Positions 1 through 12,985 of a stretch of DNA of 64,000 nt are shown here, piece after piece. The notes beneath the pieces are model-generated. The model was not told the origin of the DNA. It ran no database searches and was given only the letters and a program-made list of their open reading frames with translations. Source of the DNA: Epiperipatus broadwayi (taxonomy: Eukaryota; Onychophora; Udeonychophora; Euonychophora; Peripatidae); NCBI GenBank assembly GCA_028023455.1, contig JAQFVV010012496.1:994001-1058000 (forward strand). Reading direction: 5' to 3'. The position numbers and the translations under genes were made by a program. Position 1 is the first letter of the stretch; each line of letters begins with the position of its first letter.

Positions 1-833
<833 letters not shown>

Positions 834-1269
834 GAATATGAGTTATATAAAGATAATAAAATTTAATTGAATTATAGTAATGTATTTATTATTTAGGAAT
901 AAGTTACTTCAAATCAATCAATCTTACTAGGAAGCCTTGACGTTCATTTTGTTCTCATAGTGTTCAGTATTAGTTTATGCATTTGATAATTCTTAATAAA
1001 TATAATTTATTAAACTTAATATTTGTACAATACCTTTTACTGATTTTAATTAGAATATTATTGTCTTATATATAAATATAATATTTTATGATGAATCTAA
1101 TTAGCAGATATAATTTAAATAACACAAGTTCCCGTTATCTTTATTGTCACTATCCCTTTTCTCCATTACAGTATATGAATATTTTATTAAATATTCAATT
1201 GAACCAGAATATATACTTGTCCCAACAAGTTTTTAATTTTTATGATTGTGGTTTTGGGAATTGTTTATA
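834..1269. other. AT-rich stretch, nothing recognised
   Basis: No coding pattern, inverted repeat or known family was seen here. It is about three-quarters AT. Confidence 0.5.
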
Positions 1270-2000
1270 GGCAGCTTAATAAATTAGGAATCAAGATAAA
1301 ATACAGATTTGATGGTGGAATTTTTTTAATTTGACTTCATTAAAAGTTCAAAACAAGAATTTTAATTTCTTAGATTCTGGATTTATATTATATGGATGTT
1401 TGTCATGTTCTTGCTCATTCAAAAGATGACCTAAATAATGGGATTAATATTTTGAATGTAACATTATATGTTCCAAAATGGCTTAATTGTTTTATCATCT
1501 AAAGATGGAAGAAATATCTTCAGCAGCTTGAAAATTCAAGACCCTTTAAACTTCTTGGTGGCCTATGAAGGAGATAGGTGAAGCTAAATGTTGAGATATA
1601 GCACAAATTTTAAGCTGCTGCCATTGCTATTAATGAATTAAAAGATGCGGTATTTTGTCACAGTTAACTAACTACATCAACTAAATTAGTTATATATAGA
1701 TCTGTTATTTTATCTAATTTATTGCATGGATGTGAAACTTGGACACTCTATCAATATAGTAAGAAAATTTTTATTTATGGTTGTTTCATAAAATCTTCAA
1801 AGTACAATGGCAAGATTATAAGACCAATCAATATGTTCTGCAGCTTACTGGATGTGATATTTGAGAGACCATTATTGCAAAATTACATTTTTGTTGGATT
1901 GAATATATGAAGCATCTGGTGAACACAAAACTTTTTAAAAATGACTTTAATGGTGAACTTGAGTGTGGTTTTCATTGGAAAAAATAATTCTGACTACATT
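1270..2000 (+). pseudogene. Decayed LINE reverse transcriptase fragment
   Basis: Broken frames read GIKIKYRFDGGIF, then a decayed active-site region followed by LLIQKMT/LAHSKDDLNN, then LLHGCETWTLYQY and KWQDYKTNQYVLQLTGCD. The order (RYRxDGGxF, YADD region, HSxxDL, LLxGCETWTLY, RILGxKWQD) is that of the reverse transcriptase and C-terminal region of common animal LINE polyproteins. Several frameshifts and stops make it a relic. Its orientation matches the neighbouring RTE-like fragment at 2,278, but the two are different copies or families. Confidence 0.65.
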
Positions 2001-2277
2001 ATAAAGATTACCTCAATGTTTAGAGCGATGCTGATTGATTTTGTTAGAAAGATATACATTGAGAAGATGTAACTAGACATAGTCTTGATTTATTTTTGAA
2101 AGATTTACCACAAAAGTTAAAAGATAGTAATACAAAACCTAAAATGAATAAAATAATAATCCTGTATATTCTATATAGTAATAGACTGGTATATTCTGTA
2201 CAGTATTCTATACATGGATGTATATTTCTGCTGCACAGATTGGTTTGCATACCCATCACAATTCATCTCTACTATAA

Positions 2278-2870
2278 CAGTTACAAATACCTTGGTCAAA
2301 TTATTAATACAGATGGGAACATAATGAATGAAATTAATCATACAATTAAACTTGGTTGGAGTGCTTTTGGTAGAAATAACTTGATACTAAAAGGAAATAT
2401 GCCTATGTGTTTGAAAAGGGTTTTTAACAAATGTGGTTTACCAGTTCTTACTTATGGATCTGAGACTTGGACACTTAATAGAAGAGCAATACAGAGACTC
2501 CAGACTACTCAAAGAAGTATGAAGAGATGCATGTTGGAAGTAACAAGAAGAGATCGAAAATGCAATGTATGGGTAAGAGAACAAACAGGTGTTACTGACC
2601 TCATTGAAAAAATTAAAAGATTGAAATGGAGTTGGGCTGGACAAATTGCTAGAAGAGATGATAATAGATGGACAATTGAAATCTTAAACTGGATTCCAAA
2701 TTGTAAAAGACCCAGAAAGAGACCACATGTGAGATGGATGGATGAAATAAGAAAGTGTGCAGGGGTGATGTGGAAAGAGAAGCTAAAGATCAGAGAAGAT
2801 GGATTAAATTTGGAGAGACCTTCATCCTGCAGTGGATTGATAATGGTTGATTATGATGATGATGATATTA
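2278..2870 (+). pseudogene. RTE-like LINE, C-terminal fragment with GAT-rich tail
   Basis: One reading frame holds the 3' part of a LINE reverse transcriptase. It begins YKYLGQIINTDGN, continues LPVLTYGSETWTLNRRAIQR and RRDRKCNVWVREQTGVTDL, then KWSWAGQIARRDDNRWT and RPRKRPHVRWMDEIRKCAGV. This tail is common to RTE-type ORFs of many animals. The YADD catalytic motif lies upstream and is missing. The frame is open for about 200 codons, then becomes a (GAT)n run (2,854-2,870), the usual short-repeat tail. The same 3' end recurs at 9.2-10.8 kb, 18.1 kb and 38.3 kb. Confidence 0.85.
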
Positions 2871-3334
2871 TTATCATTATTCTTTGCAAATAGTTACTGA
2901 TAATGATTATTAAATAGTTGGTATTTCATTTATCTTTTTATTCATTCTATACATTGTCACAATGATGAAAAAGAATTGACCAATCACCACAGGCACAAGT
3001 TTGGGAAGAAAACTAGTGAATCTTTTTTTATTACGTAACTATACATATAAAATTAAAATAGAAAATAAGTTAATGGTGTATTGAAGATTAAGAAGTGCTA
3101 ATAAATTGTATATATATATTAATGCCTACAATGGCAGTTAAATCAAAGAATGTTATTTGAGGGTTAACTAAATATCTAACTTACACAAAATTCAATTATC
3201 TATTGCATAATTTGTTTGTAAATAGATATATAACTATCTGTAGTTAGAAGGTAAAACAAAGACCCCACAGTTAACACAGTCTGTGGTCCCTTCTTCTTCA
3301 TGCATTCTATAAAAAAGAATACTGGTAAATGCTT

Positions 3335-3945
3335 TAATAATTTTTATTAATCATTCATCAGAGTAAGCATTGTCCACTTAAAGTAATATTTATATAGTGT
3401 AATTTTCTCTATAACAACTTTATGCAAGGTAGGGATTGGTTTCTATCTGCTTAAAATACTTTGTGGATGTATTTATTGTAAATATATGACCAAAGACATA
3501 AGAAAAACATGTATGGTCCCCATGATGTACATTTTATGCTGAACCACTACTCAAGTGTTGATCAAGATCACATTATCCCACATATATCTTTATTCTTGTT
3601 CAATATATCTAGACAATTACTACAGTTTAATTATTGTCAAACTTACTGTTCTCACAGCTTTGATACAACCCAATTGATGAAAGTATATCAATATTTTTTA
3701 TTAATCATTCATTAGACTAGAGATTATCCAATAATTATTAATATTTCTGTATTGTAATTTTTACTACACGCTCTCACGCAACATAGGGATTGGTTTGTCT
3801 CTGCTTAAAACATCTTGTGTGTGAGTGTAAGCATAAATATATGACCAAAGAAATGCAAAAAATATATATGATCCCCCAAGATGCATATTTCGTATGGTCA
3901 ATGCTTTGCCTTGTGATGTCTTTTTAAAAATTGTTTTATTTATTA
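3335..3945. repeat. Direct repeat pair, about 353-bp period, hammerhead family B body
   Basis: Two diverged copies follow one another, starting near 3,343 and 3,695. Each has TTTATTAATCATTCAT near its start, later AGGGATTGGTTT, and then an ATATGACCAAAGA segment. The same body recurs at 51,460-51,770, where it lies next to the family B hammerhead-like motif. This looks like a tandem dimer of a non-autonomous element that has lost its ribozyme part. Confidence 0.6.
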
Positions 3946-3966
3946 ACATATTTTTATATAAAACGT

Positions 3967-4056
3967 AAGCTTGTGGTTAAGACCTGTAGAGGTCCCTACT
4001 ATCGCATTTTTACGCACATTCTTCAGGTTACAGCGTTAGTAAATATTACTTATAAA
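3967..4056. repeat. Short dispersed repeat, paired with 19,984-20,075
   Basis: The segment around AGAGGTCCCTACT, followed by a diverged spacer and then GTTA, AGC and GTAATAAATATTACTT-like bases, recurs at 19,984-20,075 in the same orientation. The family is not recognised. Confidence 0.6.
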
Positions 4057-4065
4057 ATGACATAA

Positions 4066-4132
4066 GAAAGATTATTAAAATCATCAGATATACTTTGAAA
4101 GTTATTAAAATCATCAGCTATACTTTGAAAGT
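4066..4132. repeat. About 30-bp tandem duplication
   Basis: TTATTAAAATCATCAG followed by TATACTTTGAAAG occurs twice in a row with one base changed. Confidence 0.8.
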
Positions 4133-5090
4133 TAAATAATTTTTCTCATTTTACATAACATGTATATAATCATACAAACGGTTTTTAATTAAATGCATTT
4201 TTGCAATGTATGAAAATGTTTCATAATTTGAATATTATTGTTGAAAAAATAATAATTGATTTTTTTTAAAAAATCTCATTTATTTTACTTTTAAAAATGA
4301 GTAAAAGAATTTAATTTATTTTTTATTACTATTTTTTTTTTAAATGCGTATATTTTTAATAAATATCTTTTATCATTGGATAAATAAAAATGTTAAGTAG
4401 ATATTTTTAAAAAATTAATAGTTAATATATTTACTATTGATTTTATTGTTTTATTTTATTTTTTGATCAAAAATTTTTATTGTGAGTTCAAAGAATTACA
4501 TTATTGCAATAACAGAGTTATGTTGTTAACAGAAACAATAAAAAAAAAAGGTTACATAACCCAATACCTATGGTCTGGGGATCAAAAGTCAACTGTTCAA
4601 TCACAAATTGTCCATTACTACAAGGCTCCATGTAGCATTGTAGATGTATGTTGGAGCTAGTTTTTCATCTCTGTTTCTGGTGGCCTGAAGTTTTTCCAGA
4701 AGTAATTTCTTATGGTCAAGCAAGGTGTGGCTGTAAATGAGAGTGCACCTAGTTGACCAATAGGCAACAACAGAAAGGTTATGATTCTTGTGGATGGAAA
4801 GATCCCATTAGATATGCTAGAAATCGATTTTATTATTGTCAGTCTATTATTTTTAATCTATTAATTCTCTGTTTCTGTGCAAACACATTAAAAACTCATT
4901 CTTTACTATTAGTATTTGCATTTTTTAAAATTGCTTTTATGCTTTGCTTTCATTAGATATATTATATACATTTGCAGCCTTTAACAAATCAAATTTATTT
5001 TTATTTTCAAAGGTATTTACTGATGTTCAAAAGATTACATTATGTTTTGCTAATATACATACAAAGAATATAATATTAAATCATTTGTGC
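4133..5090. other. AT-rich stretch, nothing recognised
   Basis: There are runs of A and T and short open frames without recognisable protein similarity. No gene is supported. Confidence 0.45.
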
Positions 5091-5099
5091 TCTTTATTA

Positions 5100-5445
5100 C
5101 TGTTTTACAATGCTTATATTACAACCCCCTAGACAGTTTTGATTGCCCAAGCAATCTTCTTCAGAACTTCTATTTATAATTCTAAACATTAACTGCTAAA
5201 GTCAAACTTTACATTTTATAGTAAAAATAACTGTAAAATTTAAAGTTTGAATTTAGCAATTTAAAGTTTGAATTTAGCAGTTAAGGTTTAAAATAACTGT
5301 AAAGATTAAAGTTTGAATTTAGCAGTTAAGGTTTAGAATTATAAATAAAAGTTCTGAAGAAGATTGTTGGGACAATTAAAACTGTCATAGGGGGTTGTAA
5401 TATAAGCATTGTAAAACAGTAATAAAGAGCATAAATGATTTAATA
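5100..5445. repeat. Inverted repeat of hammerhead family B
   Basis: The outer arms (about 5,100-5,195 and 5,330-5,430) are near-perfect reverse complements. Each carries a CTGAAGA, a 6-bp stem GATTGC/GCAATC (one arm slightly changed) and then AAAAC. The centre holds short tandem pieces built on TTTGAATTTAGCA. The layout follows the CTGANGA-stem-GAAAC plan of a hammerhead ribozyme, but the invariant G of GAAA is A in both arms, so it is probably inactive. Related motifs lie at 35,985 and 51,650. Confidence 0.6.
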
Positions 5446-5649
5446 TCATATGGATTTGGCAATTTGGTGATATTGGTTCTGTGTCATTAGAGACCAGGTC
5501 ACTGTAAATATTTTATGAGAAATAATCTTTTTATCTCTTTTTTTTAATGGTGTTTAATTTGTATAAAAATGTACTTATATGCCTTTTTTAGTTATAATTG
5601 TACTTTAAAAAAAATCTTATATAAAATAATGCATATAATACAAAGTGTT

Positions 5650-7150
5650 TATCCTGATGTTAACAAAAACCCCATTTAAATATGAATTGAATGAGGATCC
5701 ATTTTACTATTTGAACTGTTAAACAGGTTAGGAAATGTCTGCATGAATACTATCAAAACAAGCACATTCAAAGAACAAATGAGTTTGGTTTTCCATATTC
5801 CTATGACACGGTTATCTTCAACATTTCTGTAATGTTTTTTGAATCTGATGAAATTTAATGGAGGTAGAAAATGATTAGGAAATCAAAAATTTTGGTTGTA
5901 GTGACCGAAGTCTAAATTTCTTATTAGTTACTTGTCATTTAACTTTAGCACTGTTTTTTGCACAGCATCTTTTACCTATTGATGGGTAATTTCATAAACA
6001 TCTCAGTATTTGAATTTATCATAGATGGACCAAAGAAGACACTTAGGGTTTTTGTAATGGAGTTATGAGTTTTTTAAGATGTTTAATAGTTGTGGGTAGT
6101 GTGCCCATGAGTGTAATTTTTGCCACAATCTCTACATGGGAGTATAATTTTATATAGGAGATTAAATTTATAATTTCAACCACTTTGTTTTAATAGTAGT
6201 TAAAGATGTCTTAGAGATATTGATGTCAACCAACTACCCCAGAAAAGTTTTCTATACATAAAATTAATGCTATTAGAAAGGGCTTTTGTGAATAGTATGG
6301 TGGGGGAAAATATGTGATCTTTGTAAATAATGAGTGAATTAAATAGTGATATTTTGAGTAGAGTGAAAGATAAGATTTTGAAAATGAGTTAATGATTTTT
6401 TAAATTTTGTTTTTCTGAATGTGTGTGTGCATTTCTGAAGAGTTCAGTAGAAAAGAAAACCTAGAATTGAACTCAGTTCTCCTTTAAAGAATTGTCTACT
6501 GATTTTTCCAGTAGAGATCAATTACTCATATGACTTTTCTATATTGAATTCAAGATTATATTAATTTTAATAGTCTACCAATATTTTTGAAGTATTGGGA
6601 CTTGGTTTTGTGAAGAGAGAAAAATTGATACATCATCCATATAAACAATACAAGCAATATTTGTATTTAGTTCAAGAACCTGTATTCCAGGGCAGTTCTT
6701 GTTCAATTTTTGTTACTAATGTATTTATATAGCATGTAAAAAGAAGAGTACTTAGAGGGTGGACTTGAGATATCAAGCAGTGAGTGCAAATGGTGATATC
6801 TACCATTTAATGTGATAAGAATTTCTTTGTTGAGTAGAAGAATAGAAAGTACATAAAAAAGCAATTTTGGTATTGATATGTATTTCATAGAGTCCTTGTA
6901 GTGGTCAAGAGGGATGTTGTCAGTGAGCTGAATGTCTAACTGAAATACTAGAGGACTAGATCTCTTTTCTAACATTCAATTATTATCTTAAAGAGAAATA
7001 CTGCTTAGCCAATGAAAGCTTCTTTCTTTGCAAATTGCATTCTTTGACAACTGTGGCAAGATATATGGTTCCATCTTATCTTTAAATACTTCTATTTATC
7101 TAGCTCTCTATACAATTTGTCTGGAGTCAGTAAGGAGCAGAAGCTAAAAA
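5650..7150 (-). pseudogene. Decayed LINE reverse transcriptase with C-terminal CCHC
   Basis: Read on the minus strand, an open stretch (6,703-6,975) contains PLDHYKDSMKYISIPKLLFY and LLNKEILITLNGRYHH, resembling the reverse transcriptase palm between the first catalytic aspartate and the PQG loop. Further on comes YMDD (6,632-6,643) followed by VSIF-like residues. Near 5,770-5,830 the relic shows CHRNMENQTHLFFEC, a zinc-binding CxxxxxxxxxHxxxxC pattern usual at the C-terminus of CR1/Jockey-like ORF2 proteins. Many stops and frameshifts are present. The 3' end lies near 5,650. Confidence 0.6.
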
Positions 7151-8494
7151 TTTCTGAATCAACTCGAGTAGTTAAAAAATAGATAAAAATGTCAGATTGA
7201 ACATTATCCAAAATCTTTGTTGTTTGATCTATCATTTGTTTTTCCAGTTCCTAGTTTGTTACATTCAGCTTTAAGTTTCATTAAAGTTAATAGAATCTTG
7301 TAATAACTTTGTAATTTTACTTAATAAAATTACTTTGCTTTGATTTTTACCAATAATATCACATTCTTATTTCTATTTGTCTAACTTCTGTTTTTAGATT
7401 TGTAATTCAAAATCTCTCCCTCCCCCTCCCCAACTCTCATTCTCTTTTTCTATCTATTCTTTATTTTCTCTTTTTTTCTCTCTCTATTTTTTCATTATAG
7501 ATGTACTTAATAACCTCCATTCAACTATTTAAACTTGAAACACATAAATAAAGATACAATAAAAACAAATGACCCCTAAGGTGCATTTTGTGCTGAAGTA
7601 GCAGTCATCAGTTGTTAAAAACAAATATAATAGTTTCTTAAATAATTTTTGTGTTGATACCTTTATTCCACCAGCTATCTGTTCTGTGAATTAACAGTAT
7701 ATGTGACTTGATTTCATCATAGTAGTGTACTTTAAGGCCTTTGTAGATTATTCCAGCAAAGCTAGTTAAATGTGAAATAGATTGAGCTTATACATGAATT
7801 TTTTATCTTGTTTATAAGCAGTCCTTATGATCCTTGTGATTCTGAGCTGATTCACAAGCAATAATGGTTAATGTATATAGATGTTTGGATATATGTTTGT
7901 ATTTGGATATCCAGATAATTCTCTGCTTGGTACAAGGTTCAAGATTACTTTTGAAAAATTTAGTCACTAGACTTTAAAATTAAAATTAGTTATAGATGGT
8001 CTGTATATTCATGATATGGCTAGAGCATTGGTGATGATACTCAGATAACAGAATCCCTTCATTTTTATGATGATAGGTACTTCAGCACTTTATATATGTG
8101 CATGCAAATTATGCATTGGTAAAATAATTAGTTTACATTTTTACACTGGATCTCTTTTAAATGTAGTCACAAAAATAACTATTGATTAGTAAGGTTTAAT
8201 GCAGTACTGTTCTGTGTATAACTTAAATAATCACTTAAATTTTTATGCTGATTTTCTCATGCTCTTTCTATATTTGTTGATGACTATTCAATGGAAAATG
8301 ATGATGATGTTTGTTCCATTACAATATCTAGATAAGTGTAAATCCAAAATTTAATAAATTTTAAAAATAAATGCATAATTTACTGTATCTGCTTGTAGCA
8401 GTGAAACCATTGGATGTGTTTTAGAGTTTATTTTCTTGGCTAGTCAGGTTGAGTTGTGAATTTGGAGTATTTTTGATTATTTATTGACTAGTTT
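7151..8494. other. No gene recognised; CT-rich patch at 7,400-7,480
   Basis: A pyrimidine-rich patch (CTCCCTCCCCC and following) interrupts AT-rich sequence. Part of 7,150-7,330 may belong to the 5' side of the LINE relic. No exon-like coding segment was seen. Confidence 0.4.
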
Positions 8495-8606
8495 AGCTTT
8501 ATGATTTTTTTTTCATGTGTCATAGCATCGGCCGAGAAGTGAACCTGCTAACCCGGGACAACTGCTTGTAAGGCAGCTATGCTGATCTCTCGAGCTTTAT
8601 GATTTT
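8495..8606 (-). mobile_element. tRNA-derived SINE copy 1, with 14-bp TSD
   Basis: The insertion is bounded by exact copies of AGCTTTATGATTTT (8,495-8,508 and 8,593-8,606). On the minus strand the body reads as a tRNA-like head: a GAGAGATCAGC D-arm/A-box region, GGTTCACTTC as a decayed B box, GGCCGATGCT as the 3' acceptor side, then an A-rich tail. Two more copies lie at 15,075 and 19,818, also on the minus strand. The exact TSD shows retroposition into this locus. Confidence 0.88.
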
Positions 8607-9229
8607 AAAGTAAATTTATATATATATATATATTTACATACTCATTTAGGCAACTATTACTAATGTATTTTTTTCTTCAATTTCAAAATGGTTGTCATAT
8701 ATTACTTGTTAATTGGAAGAACATTAACCCAAACTAATAGGTGGGTGTATCTTTGGGTCTAAACATCAGGTGTATAATATAATAATAGCATTGTTATTTG
8801 CTTATTCCGAAGAAGTAAAATTGAAAATGGAGTTGTTTTCATATTTATAAGTAAATCTTTCCTGAAAAAAAAAATCAACTTCCTGTTTCAAATGTGATTC
8901 TATAAAAGAAAATCAAAAGTAACAAAACCATTTTTTGGTTTTCTATTTTTTTAGGTTCTTATTTTGAAATTGAAAAATTTGTAGTCTAATTTGTAAAGAA
9001 AATTACATTAAGCTGCAAATCATTAGATTAAATTGTAGTAATTATCGTGATTTTCTTTTTACCATAGGCTATTTTCTTTAAACTTTTAAAAAAAGAGTGT
9101 GTGATGTATTAGTTTAATTCCTAACACTACATGGAGTGTTAAATCCTTATCCCTGAGTGTAAAAGCAGCATTTTAATAATTTATTATCCATAATCATTTT
9201 CAACCATTATCGGTCCATTGTAGGCTAAA
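8607..9229. other. AT-rich stretch with a (TA)n run, nothing recognised
   Basis: A short (TA)n lies at about 8,618-8,631. No coding signal or repeat partner was seen. Confidence 0.45.
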
Positions 9230-9470
9230 GTTCTTTCCAAGTCCAATCCATCTTCTCAGATCTCTAGCCTCTCTTCTGTTTATCATCCCAGCACAGTTCT
9301 TTATTTCATTTATCCATTTCATATATGGACTCTTTGTAGGTGTTTTTCCATCTTCTCAGATCTCTAGCCTCTCTTCTGTTTATCATCCCAGCACAGTTCT
9401 TTATTTCATTTATCCATTTCATATATGGACTCTTTGTAGGTGTTTTTACATATATATCATCATTCTCTAT
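9230..9470 (-). repeat. RTE 3' end with exact 100-bp tandem duplication
   Basis: Read on the minus strand this is the PYMKWINEIKNCAG tail of the RTE-like family. A 100-bp block starting at 9,248 is repeated at 9,348 with no visible difference, so this duplication is recent. Confidence 0.85.
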
Positions 9471-10815
9471 CATCATCAGTGCCCTGCAAAATGAAGATCT
9501 CTCCAAGTTCAATTCATCTTCTCTGATCTTCTCAACATCAATCTAATTTAATTCAATGACTAGGTCTTATATACATTCTCATATATCATCATTTTCGATC
9601 ATTATTAATCATGTCAGATGAAGATCTCTCCAAGTTCAATTCATCTTCTCCAATCTCTAGCCTCTCTTTTCCACATCGTCCTAATGCACTTCAATGACTG
9701 TGATACTAATAGTATTGAAAGTGCTAAGCTGAACAAGATATTTAAAACAATGAAAATCTTTTCTATTTTTAAATGGATAAACATTAAGGTCATACATAGA
9801 TATTCATATATCATCATCATTTCCAATCATTATCTATCCACTGCAGGATGAAGGTCTCTCCAAGTTCACTTCATCTTCTCTTATCTCTAGCTTCTCTTCT
9901 CCACATTACACCAGCACACTTCCTTATTTCATCCATCCATTTCACATATGGTCTCTTTCTAGGTCAGGTCTCATATACCATCATCATTTTCAACAATTAT
10001 CAATCCACTGCAGAATGGTTTCTCCAAGTTCAATCCATCTTCTTTGACCTCTTGCCTCTCTTCTCCACATTACACCAGCACACTTCCTTATTTCATCCAT
10101 CCATTTCACATATGGTCTCTTTCTTGGTCATATATATACTCATATATCATCATCATTTTCAACATTTATCAATCCACTGCAGAATGGTCTCTCCAAATTC
10201 AATCCATCTTTTCTGAGCTCTAGCCTCTCTTCTCCACATTACACCAGCAGACTTCCTTATTTCATCCATCCATTTCACATATGGTCTCTTTCTAGGTCAC
10301 ATATATACTCATATATCATCATCATTTTCAATAATTATCAATCCACTGCAGAATGGTCTCTCCAAGTTCAATCCATCTTCTCTGAGCTCTAGCCTCTGTT
10401 CTCCACATTACACCAGCAGACTTCTTTATTTCATCCATCCATTTCACATATGGTCTTTTTCTAGGTCACATATATACTCATATATCATCATCATTTTCAA
10501 TAATTATCAATCCACTGCAGAATGGTCTCTCCAAGTTCAATCCATCTTCTCTGAGCTCTAGCATCTCTTCTCCACATTACACAAGCACACTTCCTTATTT
10601 CATCCATCCATTTCACATAAGATCTCTTTCTATGTCACATATATACTCATATATCATCATCATTTTCAACAATTATCAATCCACTGCAGAATGGTCCTCC
10701 AAGTTCAATCCATTTTCTCCAATTTCTAGCCTCTCTTTTCCACATCATCCCAGCACACTTCTTTATTTCATTCATCCATCTCACATGTGGTCTCTGTCTA
10801 GGATTTTTTACAATC
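9471..10815 (-). repeat. Head-to-tail array of RTE 3' ends, 169-bp period
   Basis: The marker CCACTGCAG falls at 9,838, 10,005, 10,174, 10,343, 10,512 and 10,681: spacing 167, then four times 169. Two more diverged units precede these (9,480 and 9,605). Each unit, read on the minus strand, encodes the last roughly 45 codons of the RTE-like ORF (the WMDEIRKCAGVMW region seen at 2,740) plus its 3' end with ATGATGATATATGAG-like tail. The whole array is therefore made from the terminal part of one LINE, repeated as a minisatellite. Confidence 0.9.
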
Positions 10816-10899
10816 TCTATACTAATACTCTATGCTAAAAATAAGCATATTGTAATATGAGTCACAAATGTATTTTACAGCAGAAATTATATTCAAATT

Positions 10900-11260
10900 A
10901 AATAAGAATTGCAGACCATTTAATGTAAATCTGACCTGTAATGTCTAAGCTCATGCCAATGTGTATTAATCATTTTTATATATTCAAATCCAAAATAAAT
11001 GTTGTATTTTTATATTGGACTAACCTGTTTGCTGTGATATTACTAACAGTTAGTGCATATACTAACCTGTTTTCTGTGATATTACTAACAGTTGTTTGCT
11101 GTGATATTACTAACAGTTGGTGCATATATTAACCTTTGCTGTGCTGTTACTAACAGTTGAATGCATTTGGAATATTTAAATAAAATTAAACTTTTCTAAA
11201 GACATTCAACACACATATTAGATGATGGAAATAGTCCAATATAAAAATACAGCTAGAACA
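10900..11260 (+). repeat. Family C 3' part with internal tandem duplications
   Basis: A segment built on ATTACTAACAGTT is repeated four times (11,038-11,158), then continues into the family C 3' end: TTGGAATATTTAAATAAA, then TAGATGATGGAAATAGTCCA. The tRNA-like head and the hammerhead part are missing. Full copies are at 16,995, 36,411 and 43,340. Confidence 0.7.
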
Positions 11261-11990
11261 CCATCATCACAAACCTTCAGAAAAACACCAAAATAAATGT
11301 TAATATATTCACGTCTTGATACAAACATTAATTGAATCACATGGAAGTGATACCAGTAGTTTGTGAATCATCAAGTCTAAGATAGTAGATTAGATGTAAA
11401 AATTATTAACGTATGTATATGACCACATATAAGATTCAATTATATAAAACTAAAAAGAGTTGAGAAATTTTTTTTAGTAATGAATGCTTGTGTTAAAAAG
11501 AATTGTGGATTTCATTATCGTTACAACGTACACAAAAATTAAAACTTGTTGGTAGATGTTACTAATTGTTCAACATACTTTAGAAAAACCTGACTATATA
11601 AGTCTGTTTATACCTGCTTGTATTATGTGCCGAATCCATATTATATGGATTTGAATTAAACAGAACAGTAGAAATGTTTGGAACAGGAATTTAGAAAAGG
11701 ATTAGCAGTCTTTAAAAAAGATGATTTGTTTATTTGTCTTTAAACAATTTTATATACTGTTGTATTTTTGTAAAAATATTATACAAGTTTGTGCACTCCA
11801 GAAACACTAGAATTTATTAGAGTTTTTTTTTTTGCTCGTGAACCGATAACTAATAAAAATTTAATTAAAGAATTAATGTAATGGCAATCGATAAAATTCC
11901 AAGAGATATTTGCTAAATATCTCTTGATAAGAGACTAAATTGCCTTATATGATAAGGAATTCCAAAGGCACAGTTTAATTAGCTATAGAT
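11261..11990. other. AT-rich stretch, nothing recognised
   Basis: No coding or repeat assignment could be made. Confidence 0.4.
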
Positions 11991-12620
11991 CTAAATACCT
12001 TACTTTATATGGAGAAAGTAATTAATTGTAGGAGTAATCAGACAGCTATAAAAGGAAATACATAATAAGTATGTCGATTATTTGAGTGCAACTCCAGTTG
12101 ATTTTCCAGTTTAATTCCGGTGTAGCAGAGGTCTAGTGTCAGTGCTTCAATTAATATGCAGCACTCAGTGGAAATGTGTTCATGGGCAATAGATGGATAG
12201 GACCACAGAGATTGGAAGACTGTAGCTGGAGGAAACCATCTGGATAGCAGCTAATTGAAGATTTGCGTTTCCAGCGGTTTCTAAGTGGAGTTATAGGTGG
12301 ACTGTTGCAGAGACAGAAGCTGTAAGGAGCTTATAGTCAATCACAGGGCTGTAAGGAGCTTATAGTCAATCACAGGGCTGTACTACGATGTGTTCGTGTG
12401 CAGCTAAACTGGACCGGGGCCGAAGTATGCATTAACTGAGCCCATTGGGAACCGTTTTTGTAGCAGCTAGTCTGAAATTAAATCGAGGTTCAGTTGAGAT
12501 ATTGTTGTTGTTACAGACTATTCGCTATTCAGATTATTCTTTTATGGGTATTTGTTTGCTGGTCATCCAGTCTTAGTTGGGGACACAAGACAATAATAAT
12601 GACAAAGATAATTATCATTT
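11991..12620 (+). mobile_element. LTR-like promoter segment with TATA box
   Basis: TATAAAAGG lies at 12,047-12,055 in locally GC-richer sequence. About 270 bp downstream a 29-bp unit beginning GCTGTAAGGAGC is tandemly duplicated (12,319-12,376). The layout resembles the TATA plus leader of the two LTRs at 24.5 and 30.4 kb. LTR ends, TSD and primer site were not found, so a Pol II promoter of another kind is possible. No reading frame follows it. Confidence 0.35.
12319..12380. repeat. 29-bp tandem duplication
   Basis: Two exact copies of a unit starting GCTGTAAGGAGC and ending CAATCACAGG lie back to back. Confidence 0.95.
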
Positions 12621-12879
12621 GTAGCTGATGATTTTATAATGACTTATACTGACTAATTATATAACCTTGACTAGTTTGTCACGGTGAAAAGAAATAACCT
12701 TTATCCTTAAAGGTTTCTGGATTAATTCTTAATTAAGTAAAATAAGGTAATCTCAGTTTAGCCAACTGAATAAACTTACACCGAATTTATCTGTCTGCTC
12801 AGATATTATATAAGCTTCCTATCAACTTCTGTAATTTATTGCTAAGATTAGATATGTAATTTAATACACTGTACAGGCT

Positions 12880-12985
12880 TACACGCACATGCACATGTGT
12901 GTGGTCAGGTGGGTCAGCAATTTGAGATGGTATGGAGAGTTGAGGGTCGTGCATAAGTATGAGTTCGAGTCCCTTATATAAGATT
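12880..12985 (+). repeat. Hammerhead family E, terminal fragment
   Basis: This is the outer end of family E only: GGTCAGGTGGGTCAGCA and then GAGTTCGAGTCCC, the same end seen at 14,780-14,850. It carries no ribozyme. The GGTCAGCA and GTTCGAGTCCC blocks resemble tRNA A and B boxes. Confidence 0.7.

Noticed and set aside
5100-5445. MicroRNA precursor hairpin
   Set aside because: The arms are too long, belong to a repeat family and carry a ribozyme-like motif.
9838-10815. Regularly spaced repeats that could suggest a CRISPR array
   Set aside because: Units are 169 bp without distinct short repeats and unique spacers, and they encode a LINE end in a eukaryotic context.
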